A DNA stretch of 64,000 nt. It comes from Deltaproteobacteria bacterium (lineage in GTDB: Bacteria; Myxococcota_A; Polyangia; Polyangiales; Polyangiaceae). Under the pieces are notes generated by a model that had not been told where the DNA came from, ran no database searches, and saw only the letters and a list, made by a program, of their open reading frames with translations. Location of the stretch: NCBI GenBank assembly GCA_016218915.1, contig JACRCQ010000006.1:50964-114963 (forward strand), written 5' to 3'. Within the stretch, counting starts at the first letter, position 1. Every line of letters begins with the position of its first letter. Of the stretch, positions 1 to 9,938 are shown piece by piece. Position numbers and translations under genes: made by a program.

Positions 1-1
1 T

Positions 2-691
2 GCGTGCGTGTCCCAGGGGGGACATCTCGCGTCGATCACGAGCCAGGCCGAGAACGACACGGTCAAGGCGCTGGCCGTGGCGAACGCGTGGTTCGGGCTG
101 CGCGATCCGGGCACGTCGCAGACGGCTTCAACCTCGGGCGACGACTGCACGGACATCATCGTGGCGAACGCGGCCGGTGGGACCTACTCCGGGTCGACCT
201 CGAGCGCGTACGACGACATCGGTCCCTGCTCCAAGACGTCCAACGGCGCAAAGGACAAGTTCTTCAAGCTGACGATCACCACGCAATGGACGTGGGTGTT
301 CTCGACGTCGGGCAGCAACTTCGACACGTACCTGGGGTTGTACAACTGGACGACTGGATCGAGCTACACGGGCTGCGTCGGCGGCTTCATCGCGTGCGAT
401 GACGACTCCGGCTCGAACTACACCTCGCGCGTCATCCGGAATCTGGCGCCTGGAACGTACCTGATCAATGTGGATGGCAGCTCGAGCTCAGAATACGGGA
501 GCCTCAGCCTGCACCTGCGCAGGTTCGAGTTCACCGACGGCACCGTGCACAACTACCAGAACTGGTCTGCGAAGGAGCCGTCGAACTCCAGCAACAACGA
601 GCGCTGCACCGAGATGATCTCCTCGAGCGGCGCGTGGAACGACCTGTCCTGCACCGCGACCCATCCCTACGTGTGCAAGAAGCCGCTGTAG
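2..691 (+). CDS. C-type lectin domain protein, 5' truncated, with an inserted PPC-like domain
   Basis: The frame is open to the left edge, so the true start lies outside the window. The visible protein begins inside a C-type lectin fold: Cys, then GGHLASI, then a WFGL strand. The lectin fold resumes near the C-terminus with a DGT..Y.NW segment, EPSN, NERC, GAWNDLSC and YVCKK, followed by the stop. Between the two halves sit about 130 residues resembling the bacterial pre-peptidase C-terminal (PPC) domain, with SNFDTYLGLY, IACDDDSG and a LAPGTYLINVDG segment. This looks like a jelly-roll domain inserted into a lectin loop. Such folds are usually extracellular ligand-binding modules, so a surface or secreted role is inferred. 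The calcium-site EPN motif reads EPS-N, so calcium-dependent sugar binding is uncertain. Confidence 0.75.
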   Translation, partial: ACVSQGGHLASITSQAENDTVKALAVANAWFGLRDPGTSQTASTSGDDCTDIIVANAAGGTYSGSTSSAYDDIGPCSKTSNGAKDKFFKLTITTQWTWVFSTSGSNFDTYLGLYNWTTGSSYTGCVGGFIACDDDSGSNYTSRVIRNLAPGTYLINVDGSSSSEYGSLSLHLRRFEFTDGTVHNYQNWSAKEPSNSSNNERCTEMISSSGAWNDLSCTATHPYVCKKPL

Positions 692-759
692 CCAGGCTGC
701 TCAGCACGGGTCTGCAGCCCGGTCTGGCGCCCTCCATGCCTCCCGGCTAGGGATCGCGC

Positions 760-2054
<1,295 letters not shown>

Positions 2055-2058
<4 letters not shown>

Positions 2059-3308
2059 GCCGGCTCCGGCTTCGCCTCGCTTGGATCAGCGTCGCCGTGT
2101 CGGCCTGCGCGTGGATCGGCTGCGGCGCACCGGCTGTGCAGTGCCCTGAGCCAAAGCAGCCCTTGCCGATCCAGGCCTGGGCCAGGGTGGAGCTCGAGAC
2201 GAGCGCCGAGCCTGGTGTGCGCGACCGCTTTCTCGATCAGCTCCGCTCACCGGCCCTGCTCGTGCAGGCATCGCGCGAGACCGAGCAGCCGATCGCTACC
2301 TCGGACCTGCAGCTGGCCGCAGAGACTCCAACCCGCATCGTGATGCGGATTCGCGGCGATGGTCGCCAGGCCGCCACAGCGCGGTGTCTCGCGGTTCTCC
2401 GGGTCGCGGAGCGAGAGCGCGAGCGCGCGCTGCAGTCGGACCCGGCCCGCATCAAGCTCTCCCAGGAGCGCGATCAGCTGCGCGCCGATCTGCGGGGGCT
2501 CGAGAAGAGCCTGCGTGAGATCTCCGCCGACGGAGGCGTCGCAGATGCGGTCTCCGTGCAGGCCGAGCTGGTGAGGTTGAAGCTGGTTCGCCTGCAGATC
2601 CAGATCGCAGAATCCATCGAGCGCGCAGCCGGCACCCGGGACGCGCCTGAGCTCCTCAGAACCATCGCGCGAGCAGCGTCGGCAGCTCAGGCCGATGTCC
2701 AGCGACTCCGGCTCGAAGGCAGGGGAAGCAACCACCCGGACGTGGTCATCGCTCGCCGGAGGGTGGACACGCTGCAGGTGTTGTTCCGCGCGCAGCGCGA
2801 AGCCGAGTCGACCTGGCTCGCCATCTCGGAGGCAGAGCTCGCACGCGTCCCGGCCAAGGGCGGGTCGGCGGATGCCCGCAAGGCCAGGCTCGCTGCCCTG
2901 GTCGCGCTGCTCGACGTTCCCGAAGCGACCGCAGAGCGCGGAGTGTCGTCCGAAGCGCCTCTGCGATTGCGCCTCCTCGCATGGGAGTACCTGGAGCGTC
3001 GGGTCGAGGACGATGCGTTGTCAGTGACGTTCGGAGAGCGTCACCCTGTGCGACTGCAATCCCAGGCGCGGATGCGCGCCGTTGCCCAGGAGTTCGACAC
3101 CGAGCGCAGGATGCTGGTGGGGATGGCGAAGATGCTCTTGGGGCAAGGCGTGGCCTCGGCGCTGGGGGGCGGCGACGTCCGGACCGTCCGTCTCGACGAG
3201 GTCAAGGTGCGCCTGGTGCACGTGCTCGAGCGACTCGACGCAATGGACGAAGCGGCAGTGAAGTCCGCCGGCAACGTCAGGGTTTCGCGCGACTGCCAGC
3301 CGGAGTGA
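2055..3308 (+). CDS. Coiled-coil lipoprotein of unknown function
   Basis: I do not recognise a characterised family. The 417-residue product starts with a lipoprotein signal peptide (hydrophobic segment ending in IGCGAP, with Cys as likely lipid anchor). It continues with long charged helices rich in Arg, Glu, Leu and Ala, suggesting periplasmic coiled coils. Two segments, [17 protein letters not shown] and [15 protein letters not shown], each pair an HP dipeptide with a following amphipathic helix. This resembles the helix entry seen in Wzz/GumC-type polysaccharide co-polymerases, but there are no flanking membrane helices. The ATG overlaps the purB stop by 4 bp. The 3' end overlaps the convergent glycosyltransferase by 32 bp. 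Confidence 0.7.
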
Positions 3309-4017
3309 GCGGGCCCCTCTTCGCTCGCCATCCTGCCCGGATCACCACGCTCATGATGGTCAGCGCATGCCAGGGTCGCAGCTCGCTGCGCTCCCCCTTG
3401 TACACGGGGCGAACGACCACCTGGGTCGTGCTGATCCCCTGCCCCACGATCCTCGCGAGCAGATCGTTCGGATAGCCGAACCGCGGCCACACCGAGCCCA
3501 GATCCAGCGCGTCGATCGCCCGTCCGGAGATCGCCGTGTATCCGCACTGGCTGTCGGAAAGCTCGTCGACTCCAATCGCACGACGCGTCATCCACGTGAG
3601 CAGATGCGAGCCGATGCGACGCGTCCAGGGCATGTCCGCAACCTGGGGATGATGCAGGCGATCGCCCTTGACGTAGTCGGCACGCCCTTGTGCCACGGGT
3701 CGAACCACCTCTTCGAGATCCGCGGGATCCATTTGATCGTCGCCGGCCATCACGGCCACGACCTCGGCGCCGCCGCTGCGAGCGACCCGGTAGCCGGTCA
3801 TGATCGCTGCGCCTACGCCACGGTTGACAACGTGCTGCACGAGAAGGACGCGGTCCGAAGGAAACGCGCGCACTCGGGCGCACGTGTCATCGTCGCTCGC
3901 GTCGTCGACCACCACCACCTGGTCCACGAGCGCCGGCATGCGGCGAAGCACTTCGCTGATGAGATCGGATTCGTTGTGAGCGGGTACGACCACCGCAACT
4001 CGGACACCGAGGTACAT
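3277..4017 (-). CDS. Family 2 glycosyltransferase (dolichyl-phosphate mannose synthase-like)
   Basis: A 246-residue GT-A fold enzyme, presumably transferring a sugar from a nucleotide-sugar to a lipid or polysaccharide acceptor at the inner membrane. The N-terminus has the GT2 pattern VAVVVPAHNES, then VVVVDDASDDDT, then NRGVGAAIMTGY. The metal-binding motif is DDQMD at about 93-97. A DSQCGYTAISG segment near 155-165 is typical of the DPM1/GtrB-like branch. No C-terminal membrane helices follow, unlike the GtrB type, so it is the soluble short form. It is a single gene on the minus strand. Its 3' end overlaps the end of the convergent lipoprotein gene by 32 bp. Confidence 0.9.
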   Translation of the reverse strand: MYLGVRVAVVVPAHNESDLISEVLRRMPALVDQVVVVDDASDDDTCARVRAFPSDRVLLVQHVVNRGVGAAIMTGYRVARSGGAEVVAVMAGDDQMDPADLEEVVRPVAQGRADYVKGDRLHHPQVADMPWTRRIGSHLLTWMTRRAIGVDELSDSQCGYTAISGRAIDALDLGSVWPRFGYPNDLLARIVGQGISTTQVVVRPVYKGERSELRPWHALTIMSVVIRAGWRAKRGPLTPAGSRAKP

Positions 4018-4032
4018 GCGGCGGGCAACCTA

Positions 4033-4058
4033 CCATGCCCACACGAGCGTGGGCATGG
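4033..4058. terminator. Perfect 10-bp hairpin downstream of the GerW gene
   Basis: The arms CCATGCCCAC and GTGGGCATGG pair perfectly around a six-base loop. The hairpin lies between the stop of the minus-strand GerW-like gene and the start of the glycosyltransferase, so it would end transcription of the GerW/DUF2953 cluster. No U-tract follows on either strand, so it may not act as a classical intrinsic terminator. Confidence 0.5.
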
Positions 4059-4093
4059 CACCCGACAAGGCAGTCCCAGGCGAAAGCGCCGGG

Positions 4094-4558
4094 CTATTCC
4101 TTGTCCTTTTCCTTTTCTTTCTCGGGAAGACGGGCCTTGGGGCGCGCGGCTTCCACCCTCGCCGGCTCATCGTCGCTGCCCGTCATCTTGCTCGTGACGA
4201 GCTTGAGGATGCGCCCGACCATATCCGGGACCTGCTCGAACAGCTGCCCGAGCATCTGCTCGGACTCGCCGTCGATTGCCATCATCTTCGGCCGTCCGTC
4301 CTTGCCAATCGAAACCACCGCGATCGGCTCCACCTGCACGCCGCCGCCCACGCCGCGTCCACCGCTCTTGGCGTCGCCGCCTTCGCTGTGTCCACCGGCG
4401 CCGACCGTGGCGATGCCGAAGCCGACTCGCAGACGGTGGATCGGAACGAGCATGGCGTCGCCCGCTTGCAGCGGCTCGCCGACCACGGTCTCGATCTTCG
4501 AGATCTGGTGCATACCTTCGATCAGGTTGTTGACGACATCATCGAGCTTGCTGGCCAT
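4094..4558 (-). CDS. GerW/YtfJ-family protein (copy 1)
   Basis: This 154-residue protein has the GerW family layout: a short N-terminal helix, VVGEPLQAGDAMLVP, a glycine-rich stretch with HSEGG and GGGVQVEP, then VVSIGKDGRPKMMAID. In Bacillus, YtfJ/GerW is a spore protein needed for normal germination, but homologues exist in non-sporulating bacteria and their role is not settled. The C-terminus is a charged Lys/Glu tail. The start at 4558 is chosen because GGGAGG lies six bases upstream of that ATG; a longer in-frame extension lacks a site. It is the last gene of a three-gene minus-strand cluster with DUF2953 and a second GerW-like protein. Confidence 0.82.
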   Translation of the reverse strand: MASKLDDVVNNLIEGMHQISKIETVVGEPLQAGDAMLVPIHRLRVGFGIATVGAGGHSEGGDAKSGGRGVGGGVQVEPIAVVSIGKDGRPKMMAIDGESEQMLGQLFEQVPDMVGRILKLVTSKMTGSDDEPARVEAARPKARLPEKEKEKDKE

Positions 4559-4571
4559 GAGGGCCTCCCAT

Positions 4572-5246
4572 TCATGATTGTGCGGGGACGGCTTGAGCGT
4601 CGGCACCTGCTCCAGGCTCGACCGTTTCCCGCAACCGGATGTTCTTCATCGCGAACCAGGCAGTGGAGACCGCAGCCCGCACTGGCCACAGCCACACCAC
4701 CAGGTCGATGTCACCTTCGGCGCGCGCCTCGTCGTCCCACTCGGGGACGACCACGAACTGGCCGACGGGAGACACGAGTCCTGCGACTACGTACAGAGCC
4801 CCTGAGGTCATGCCGGTGAACGCCACATTGGGCGTGCAGTACCGCAGATGCCCCTGGAAGCTCCTCAAGCGCGCGTGCCGTCGCAGGCCGAGCACGAAGC
4901 GCCGCAGCTGGCTCCGATCAAAGCGCTGCTCCAGGGTCTTCTGCCAGCCGATGAGCTTTCCTACCGCCTCATCGAGCCGGACATCCTCCCCGGTCGGCGC
5001 CCTCTTCGGGCTCGAACGTCGCATCAGCACCCGCCAGTTGAAGAAGTGGACCTGCAGCAAGCTGTCTGTCGCGTGCGCCGCAGCCACCGTGACGGTGAAC
5101 TTGAGACACTCGAGTCCGCCGGCGACCACCCATGTGTCGCCGTACTGGCCGCGCCCTTTGAGGGTCAATCGCAGACGCACGGGCATCAACCACGCCACCA
5201 GGGCGAGGACCCCGAATACGACTGCGATGACCAGCGCGACCTTCAT
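4572..5246 (-). CDS. DUF2953 (YtfI-like) membrane-anchored protein
   Basis: The 224-residue product starts with a single membrane helix (about residues 3-22) followed by a beta-rich region and a family-like segment near residues 105-150 (LRRFVLGLRRHARLR, then FTGMTSGALYVV). This fits DUF2953, the family of Bacillus YtfI, which is encoded next to ytfJ/gerW. The gene sits between two GerW-like genes, 13 bp and 15 bp away, so the three are almost certainly co-transcribed. I infer a shared envelope function for DUF2953 and GerW proteins; the biochemical role is unknown. Confidence 0.75.
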   Translation of the reverse strand: MKVALVIAVVFGVLALVAWLMPVRLRLTLKGRGQYGDTWVVAGGLECLKFTVTVAAAHATDSLLQVHFFNWRVLMRRSSPKRAPTGEDVRLDEAVGKLIGWQKTLEQRFDRSQLRRFVLGLRRHARLRSFQGHLRYCTPNVAFTGMTSGALYVVAGLVSPVGQFVVVPEWDDEARAEGDIDLVVWLWPVRAAVSTAWFAMKNIRLRETVEPGAGADAQAVPAQS

Positions 5247-5261
5247 GATCGATCCGCTGCC

Positions 5262-5669
5262 CTACTTGGTCGTCTTGGCCGGGAGCTTCTTCTCCTCGAC
5301 CTTCTTCTCGTCAGCAGCCGGCAACACCTGGTCCGAAAGCTGCGGAAGCACGTCGATCGCTTTCTGCAGGATCGCCTTGGCGCCCTTGCGGACCGACAGC
5401 ATCTGCGCATGCCCATCCTTGCCCACAACCACGAATGCCCGCGGCTCCACGGTCAAGCCGCCGCCAGCACCGCCCACGTCAAAGGACGCTCCCTTGGCGC
5501 GCGCTTCGCCCGCGACGTCGGTCGAGCCCGTGCCGAAGCCCACCGTGATCTTGCACAGCGGCACCACCGCGGACTCGCCGAAGATCATCGGCTTGCCCAC
5601 CACCTGCTCCGACTTGGAGACCCGGTGGAGCTGGGTCATCAAACTGGTCACAAGGTCATTGAGTTCCAT
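5262..5669 (-). CDS. GerW/YtfJ-family protein (copy 2)
   Basis: A second, shorter GerW-like protein of 135 residues with the same order of elements as copy 1: VVGKPMIFGESAVVP, a glycine-rich GGAGGGLTVEP turn, then VVGKDGHAQMLSV, and a Lys-rich C-terminus. GGGGAG precedes the ATG at 5669. It is first in the minus-strand trio, so it probably carries the promoter. The two GerW copies are clearly diverged from each other, which argues for an old duplication or a hetero-oligomer rather than a recent tandem event. The 214-bp upstream region up to the extensin-like gene holds no gene I can see. Confidence 0.8.
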   Translation of the reverse strand: MELNDLVTSLMTQLHRVSKSEQVVGKPMIFGESAVVPLCKITVGFGTGSTDVAGEARAKGASFDVGGAGGGLTVEPRAFVVVGKDGHAQMLSVRKGAKAILQKAIDVLPQLSDQVLPAADEKKVEEKKLPAKTTK

Positions 5670-5883
5670 CTAGAATTCTCCCCGGTATGCACCCGACCTC
5701 CTGGTCGTGCAGGCGATAGCTCAACACGTCGGGGCGCAGCCTCCAACGCTGAACATGCGGACGGGAGCGGATTAATGGGTTTGGCAGCAGCCGCCCGGCG
5801 CTGATGCGCCTTAGCAGGTGATTACCCCGAAACGGGCTTGACTTTGCGCTCGCTAGCCGCAGACGTCCGCCGCCTCTGCTGGG

Positions 5884-6882
5884 TCAGTGGTACAGGAACC
5901 AGCGCGCACCCGCCTTGATTTCCATGTGGAAATGATCGCGGTGCGGAAAGTTGTAGTTCGGCGTCAGCACGTACGTGAACACCCTCGCGTCCGCGCTCTC
6001 GCACACCAGCGCTCGAAGCTCGCGCGCCTTGTCGTCCGTCGGCACTGCCGCTTCCGCCCCGCACGTACGCGCACCGATGTGCCCCGCAAAGTGCGCACCC
6101 ACGTCCAGCCAGTCGCCCCCGCGCTTGTGCACCTTCGCTACGTCGATCGCCATCCCGGCCGGGTGACGCGACGGGGCGGCCGCGGGTCGAGCTGCAGGCT
6201 CTGGCGGCGAAGCGGAGCCCTGCGGCGAAGCGGATCCTGGCGGTGTCGGACGCGCTGCCGGCTCAGGCGAAGAGCCCCGGGGCCGTACCGGTCGAGCTTG
6301 GGTCACGCGCGCCACAGGACCGTGGGGTGCCGCACCCGCGGGCTGCGTCGGCAACGGTGCAAGCCCCTCTGCATCCCCCTCAGGCGCTGGAAGCGGCGGC
6401 AGGGGCTGGGACGACGGGAGCGCGCCTGGAGGCACGATCCGTCGAACTGGCGCTGGGGGCGCACCGGGACGGTACATCGAGTAGTGGATCAGCTCGTCGA
6501 TGTCGTGCTTCGCAAGGATCTCCGCGAAGTCGTCGAGCGCAAGGGCAAATCGGGCATCGCAGATCTCGAACGGCGTGGTCACACGCTGCGCGTCGGGCAA
6601 CGCGGTGTGAACATAGACGCCGTGCAGCCGGCCTGTGAGCCGGATCGGCGTTTGCACCCCGCGCACCGCCCCCTCGCGCTGGAACATCAAGCCCCTGGAC
6701 TGCAGCTCGGCAATCGCTGCGTCCCCGGACATGTTCGCGTGCCGGTACGCGGGCGATCGCTCCACCGTGGCTGCGTCCGGCGTCACCAGAAACGGATCGA
6801 ATGCCTGCGCCGCAAGGGGCACCAGGAGCGCCGCGAGCGCGGCCCCTGCAGTGACCCATGCGAGAAGCGGAATCCGTGTCAC
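5884..6882 (-). CDS. Exported extensin-like / M15-peptidase-like protein
   Basis: The 332-residue product has an N-terminal signal peptide (LLAWVTAGAALAALLVPLAAQA). A conserved N-terminal region follows, then a long Pro/Ala/Ser linker at about residues 160-245, then a C-terminal domain with RHPAGMAIDVA and FPHRDHFHMEI. Those His and Asp residues match the zinc ligands of the M15-like fold, as found in D-Ala-D-Ala carboxypeptidases and the bacterial extensin-like C-terminal family. Two Cys in the C-terminal domain (RTCG, LVCES) may form a disulfide. A periplasmic peptidoglycan-related role is inferred; activity cannot be read from the sequence. It is a single gene on the minus strand. Confidence 0.75.
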   Translation of the reverse strand: MTRIPLLAWVTAGAALAALLVPLAAQAFDPFLVTPDAATVERSPAYRHANMSGDAAIAELQSRGLMFQREGAVRGVQTPIRLTGRLHGVYVHTALPDAQRVTTPFEICDARFALALDDFAEILAKHDIDELIHYSMYRPGAPPAPVRRIVPPGALPSSQPLPPLPAPEGDAEGLAPLPTQPAGAAPHGPVARVTQARPVRPRGSSPEPAARPTPPGSASPQGSASPPEPAARPAAAPSRHPAGMAIDVAKVHKRGGDWLDVGAHFAGHIGARTCGAEAAVPTDDKARELRALVCESADARVFTYVLTPNYNFPHRDHFHMEIKAGARWFLYH

Positions 6883-7014
6883 CCGATCGAGGCTAGCGGA
6901 TCCGGGCAGGATGGCCAGTTTCGGGCAATTTGCGTCAGCGTTTCGCGCTGCCCGACGACCACCTGTGGCATCATACCCTACCGAAAGCCCACCCCCACCC
7001 CGACGGAGACGCGC

Positions 7015-7467
7015 ATGTCATCGAACAACTTCAACACCCTGCTGGAGTTTGCCATCGAGCAGGAGCAGGCCGCCGTCGACTTCTACACCGACCTCGCCAG
7101 CAAGGTGAAAGAGCCCCATGTGCGGGAAACGCTACTGGAGTTCGCCGAGCAGGAAAGACGCCACAAGGTCAAGCTCCAAGCCATTCGCACACGCCCCGAA
7201 GTGCCCAAGCCCTCGGGCAAGATCACGGACCTGCAGATCGGCGACTACCTCGTCGACATCGACCCCACCCCTGACCTGTCCTTCCAGGGCGCCTTGATCA
7301 TCGCCATGAAGAAGGAGAAGGCCGCGTACCGGATGTACCAGGATCTCGCCGCCTACTCCGACGACCCGGAGCTTCGCGACGTGTTCCTGTTCCTCGCCCA
7401 GGAAGAGGCCAACCACAAGCTGTCGTTCGAGATCCAATACGACGACATCATCCTGCAGGAAAACTAG
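7015..7467 (+). CDS. Ferritin-like (rubrerythrin-type) di-iron protein
   Basis: A 150-residue four-helix protein with the duplicated ferritin-like metal motif. Candidate ligands are Glu15/Glu17 in helix 1, Glu47-x2-His50 in helix 2, Glu101 in helix 3, and Glu131-x2-His134 in helix 4. It has no C-terminal rubredoxin cysteines, so it is the erythrin-only form. This family reduces peroxide or handles iron in the cytoplasm. The ATG at 7015 is preceded by CGGAG. The gene ends 12 bp from the convergent radical SAM gene. Confidence 0.88.
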   Translation: MSSNNFNTLLEFAIEQEQAAVDFYTDLASKVKEPHVRETLLEFAEQERRHKVKLQAIRTRPEVPKPSGKITDLQIGDYLVDIDPTPDLSFQGALIIAMKKEKAAYRMYQDLAAYSDDPELRDVFLFLAQEEANHKLSFEIQYDDIILQEN

Positions 7468-7479
7468 GGCGCGTCCGCG

Positions 7480-8466
7480 TCAGCCCCGCACGCCGACGAA
7501 CTCACCCCATCCGAATCTCTGTACGTAGCTGGTGTACACGCCCGGGCACGCCCCCCGGCGTATGCACCCCTCGCACGGCTCGCCGTATCCGCGAAATGCC
7601 GAGTCGAGCTCGGTGGTGTGCACGGCGCGCAACGGATCCGCTGCGTCGCCGTTTGCCTCCGACGCTCGATCCGTCTCGTAGTGCAGGTGCCGCTCCACGT
7701 AGCCGCGATTGTTGTCCGGCAGCCCCTCGGTGACGCACATGGGGACGTCGACGAGGAACGCTGCCTCGCCGTGATCCCCAGCGGTCTCGAGCACACGCTC
7801 GAATCCCGCGCGCGTCTGCCGGTACGTCGGCACCACCTGGTCGAAGTGCTGCAGCGCCCCACCGTTGAGCTGAAGCGCGTTGAACACCACTTGATCCACG
7901 CCGAGCGCGCGCAGCACGGCGTAGATCTCGGCCTGGCGATCGACGTTCCTCCGCGTGAGCACGGTGGAGCTGTTGAGCTCCAAGCCCCGCGGCTTGAGGC
8001 GCGCCACGTTCCGGATCCCCTGCATCGTCTGGTCGAAGCTGCCAGGCGTGCGCGTCAGCCCCTCGTGAAGCGATCGGCTGTCGCCGTGGATGGAGACGTA
8101 CACGCGGTTGAGCCCGGCTCTCACCAGCGCCTGCGCGTAGGGCCCGTACGACAGCCTTCGTCCGTTGGTCATCAGGCTCACGCGCTCGTAGCCGAGCTCG
8201 CGCGCCCAGCGGATGAATTGCGGCAGATCCGCCCGCGTCGTCGGCTCCCCTGACGTGAAGCACAGCTCCTGCGCCCCGCGATGCTGCTCCATGACCCATC
8301 GAACCCGCTCCGCGGTCATGCGCTCCGCTGCCCGCGCGCGCGACTCCCGATCGTCCTCCATGCAGAACAGGCAGTGGTTGTTGCACACACCGCCCAGCGG
8401 GATGTGCACGCGCTCACCCTGACCGCGGATGCGTTCGATCACGGTCGCTGCACGGCACGGCTGCAT
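7480..8466 (-). CDS. Radical SAM protein with SPASM-like C-terminus
   Basis: A 328-residue radical SAM enzyme. The [4Fe-4S] motif is C-x3-C-x2-C in GVCNNHCLFCMED, followed by the SGEPT glycine-rich SAM-binding motif and a TNGRRLSY strand. The C-terminus has a Cys cluster (CEGCIRRGACPG) that may bind an auxiliary cluster as in SPASM or twitch proteins. The substrate is unknown. No precursor peptide or maturation partner is adjacent; the neighbours are a convergent ferritin-like gene and a divergent TetR efflux operon. The ribosome-binding site is weak. Confidence 0.85.
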   Translation of the reverse strand: MQPCRAATVIERIRGQGERVHIPLGGVCNNHCLFCMEDDRESRARAAERMTAERVRWVMEQHRGAQELCFTSGEPTTRADLPQFIRWARELGYERVSLMTNGRRLSYGPYAQALVRAGLNRVYVSIHGDSRSLHEGLTRTPGSFDQTMQGIRNVARLKPRGLELNSSTVLTRRNVDRQAEIYAVLRALGVDQVVFNALQLNGGALQHFDQVVPTYRQTRAGFERVLETAGDHGEAAFLVDVPMCVTEGLPDNNRGYVERHLHYETDRASEANGDAADPLRAVHTTELDSAFRGYGEPCEGCIRRGACPGVYTSYVQRFGWGEFVGVRG

Positions 8467-8549
8467 GCCTGGGCAGCATAGCTCACGGGGGGTGGGGGCG
8501 GGACGGATCGAGCCTCGGGGATGGAAAGAAGAGGGGGTGATTTGACTTT

Positions 8550-8583
8550 TAGACCGGACGGTCTAACCATACGGTCTAAGACC
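8550..8583. promoter_or_regulatory. Two palindromes forming a probable TetR operator
   Basis: A 16-bp palindrome TAGACCGGACGGTCTA (8550-8565, seven-base arms) is followed by a second one, GGTCTAAGACC (8573-8583), that ends on the base before the TetR start codon. The half-site ACGGTCTA repeats directly with a 13-bp period. TetR regulators commonly repress their own operon through such sites. No ribosome-binding site is visible between the operator and the ATG, so the transcript may be leaderless. Confidence 0.75.
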
Positions 8584-9218
8584 ATGCCCCGACCGAGATT
8601 CGACAGGCTCGACCCCGCCAAGAAGACCCTCATCCTGCAGACCGCTGCCCGTCAGTTCGCGGCCCACGGCTTCCACGACGCCTCGCTCAACCAGATCCTC
8701 GGCAGTGCCGGCATCAGCAAGGGCGCCGCCTACTACTACTTCGACGACAAGGCCGATCTGTTCGCCACCGTCATCGATCGCTACATCGACGAGACCCTCT
8801 TCGGCCCGGGCGAGGAGCTCATGCGTGAAGCGACCGCGCGCACGTTCTGGCCGCGCGTGGAGCGCATCTACCGCGCCATGATCGAGCACACCGTGCACGA
8901 GCCCTGGCTGCTGGCCCTGTGGCGCGCAGTCTGGAAGCTGCCCGTGGAGCTCCGTACATCCGGCCCGCTCGCGCGCTCGTTTGATCGCGTGCGCGAATGG
9001 TCGCGCGTGCTGCTCATCCGCGGACGCGCCCTGGGCGTGGTCCGCGCGGACCTGCCCGATGATCTGCTGGTTGCGCTGATGTTCGCCATGGATGAGGCCG
9101 CAGACCGTTGGCTCGCCGATCACTGGGACGAGCTCGGTCCCCAGGGCCTGGAGGCCACCATGCTCATGTCGGTCGATCTGCTCAAGCGCCTGCTCGAGCC
9201 CCCGCGAAAGGCGCGCAA

Positions 9219-9222
<4 letters not shown>
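8584..9222 (+). CDS. TetR-family transcriptional repressor
   Basis: A 212-residue regulator. The N-terminal helix-turn-helix reads [19 protein letters not shown], then [17 protein letters not shown], the standard TetR pattern. The C-terminal ligand-binding region is helical and unassigned. An earlier in-frame ATG at 8521 would translate through the palindromic operator, so the ATG at 8584 is preferred. The stop overlaps the ATPase start by 4 bp, so the regulator is first gene of the efflux operon and likely autoregulates it. The inducer is presumably a substrate of the pump. Confidence 0.92.

Positions 9223-9931
<709 letters not shown>

Positions 9932-9938
<7 letters not shown>

Noticed and set aside
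5670..5883. A tRNA- or small-RNA-like gene in the gap upstream of the second GerW copy
   Set aside because: One segment recalls a D-arm (GATAGCTCAA) but no acceptor stem, anticodon arm or T-arm can be formed.
8521..8583. Upstream start for the TetR gene at the ATG at 8521
   Set aside because: It would translate through the palindromic operator, and the N-terminal extension does not resemble TetR proteins.
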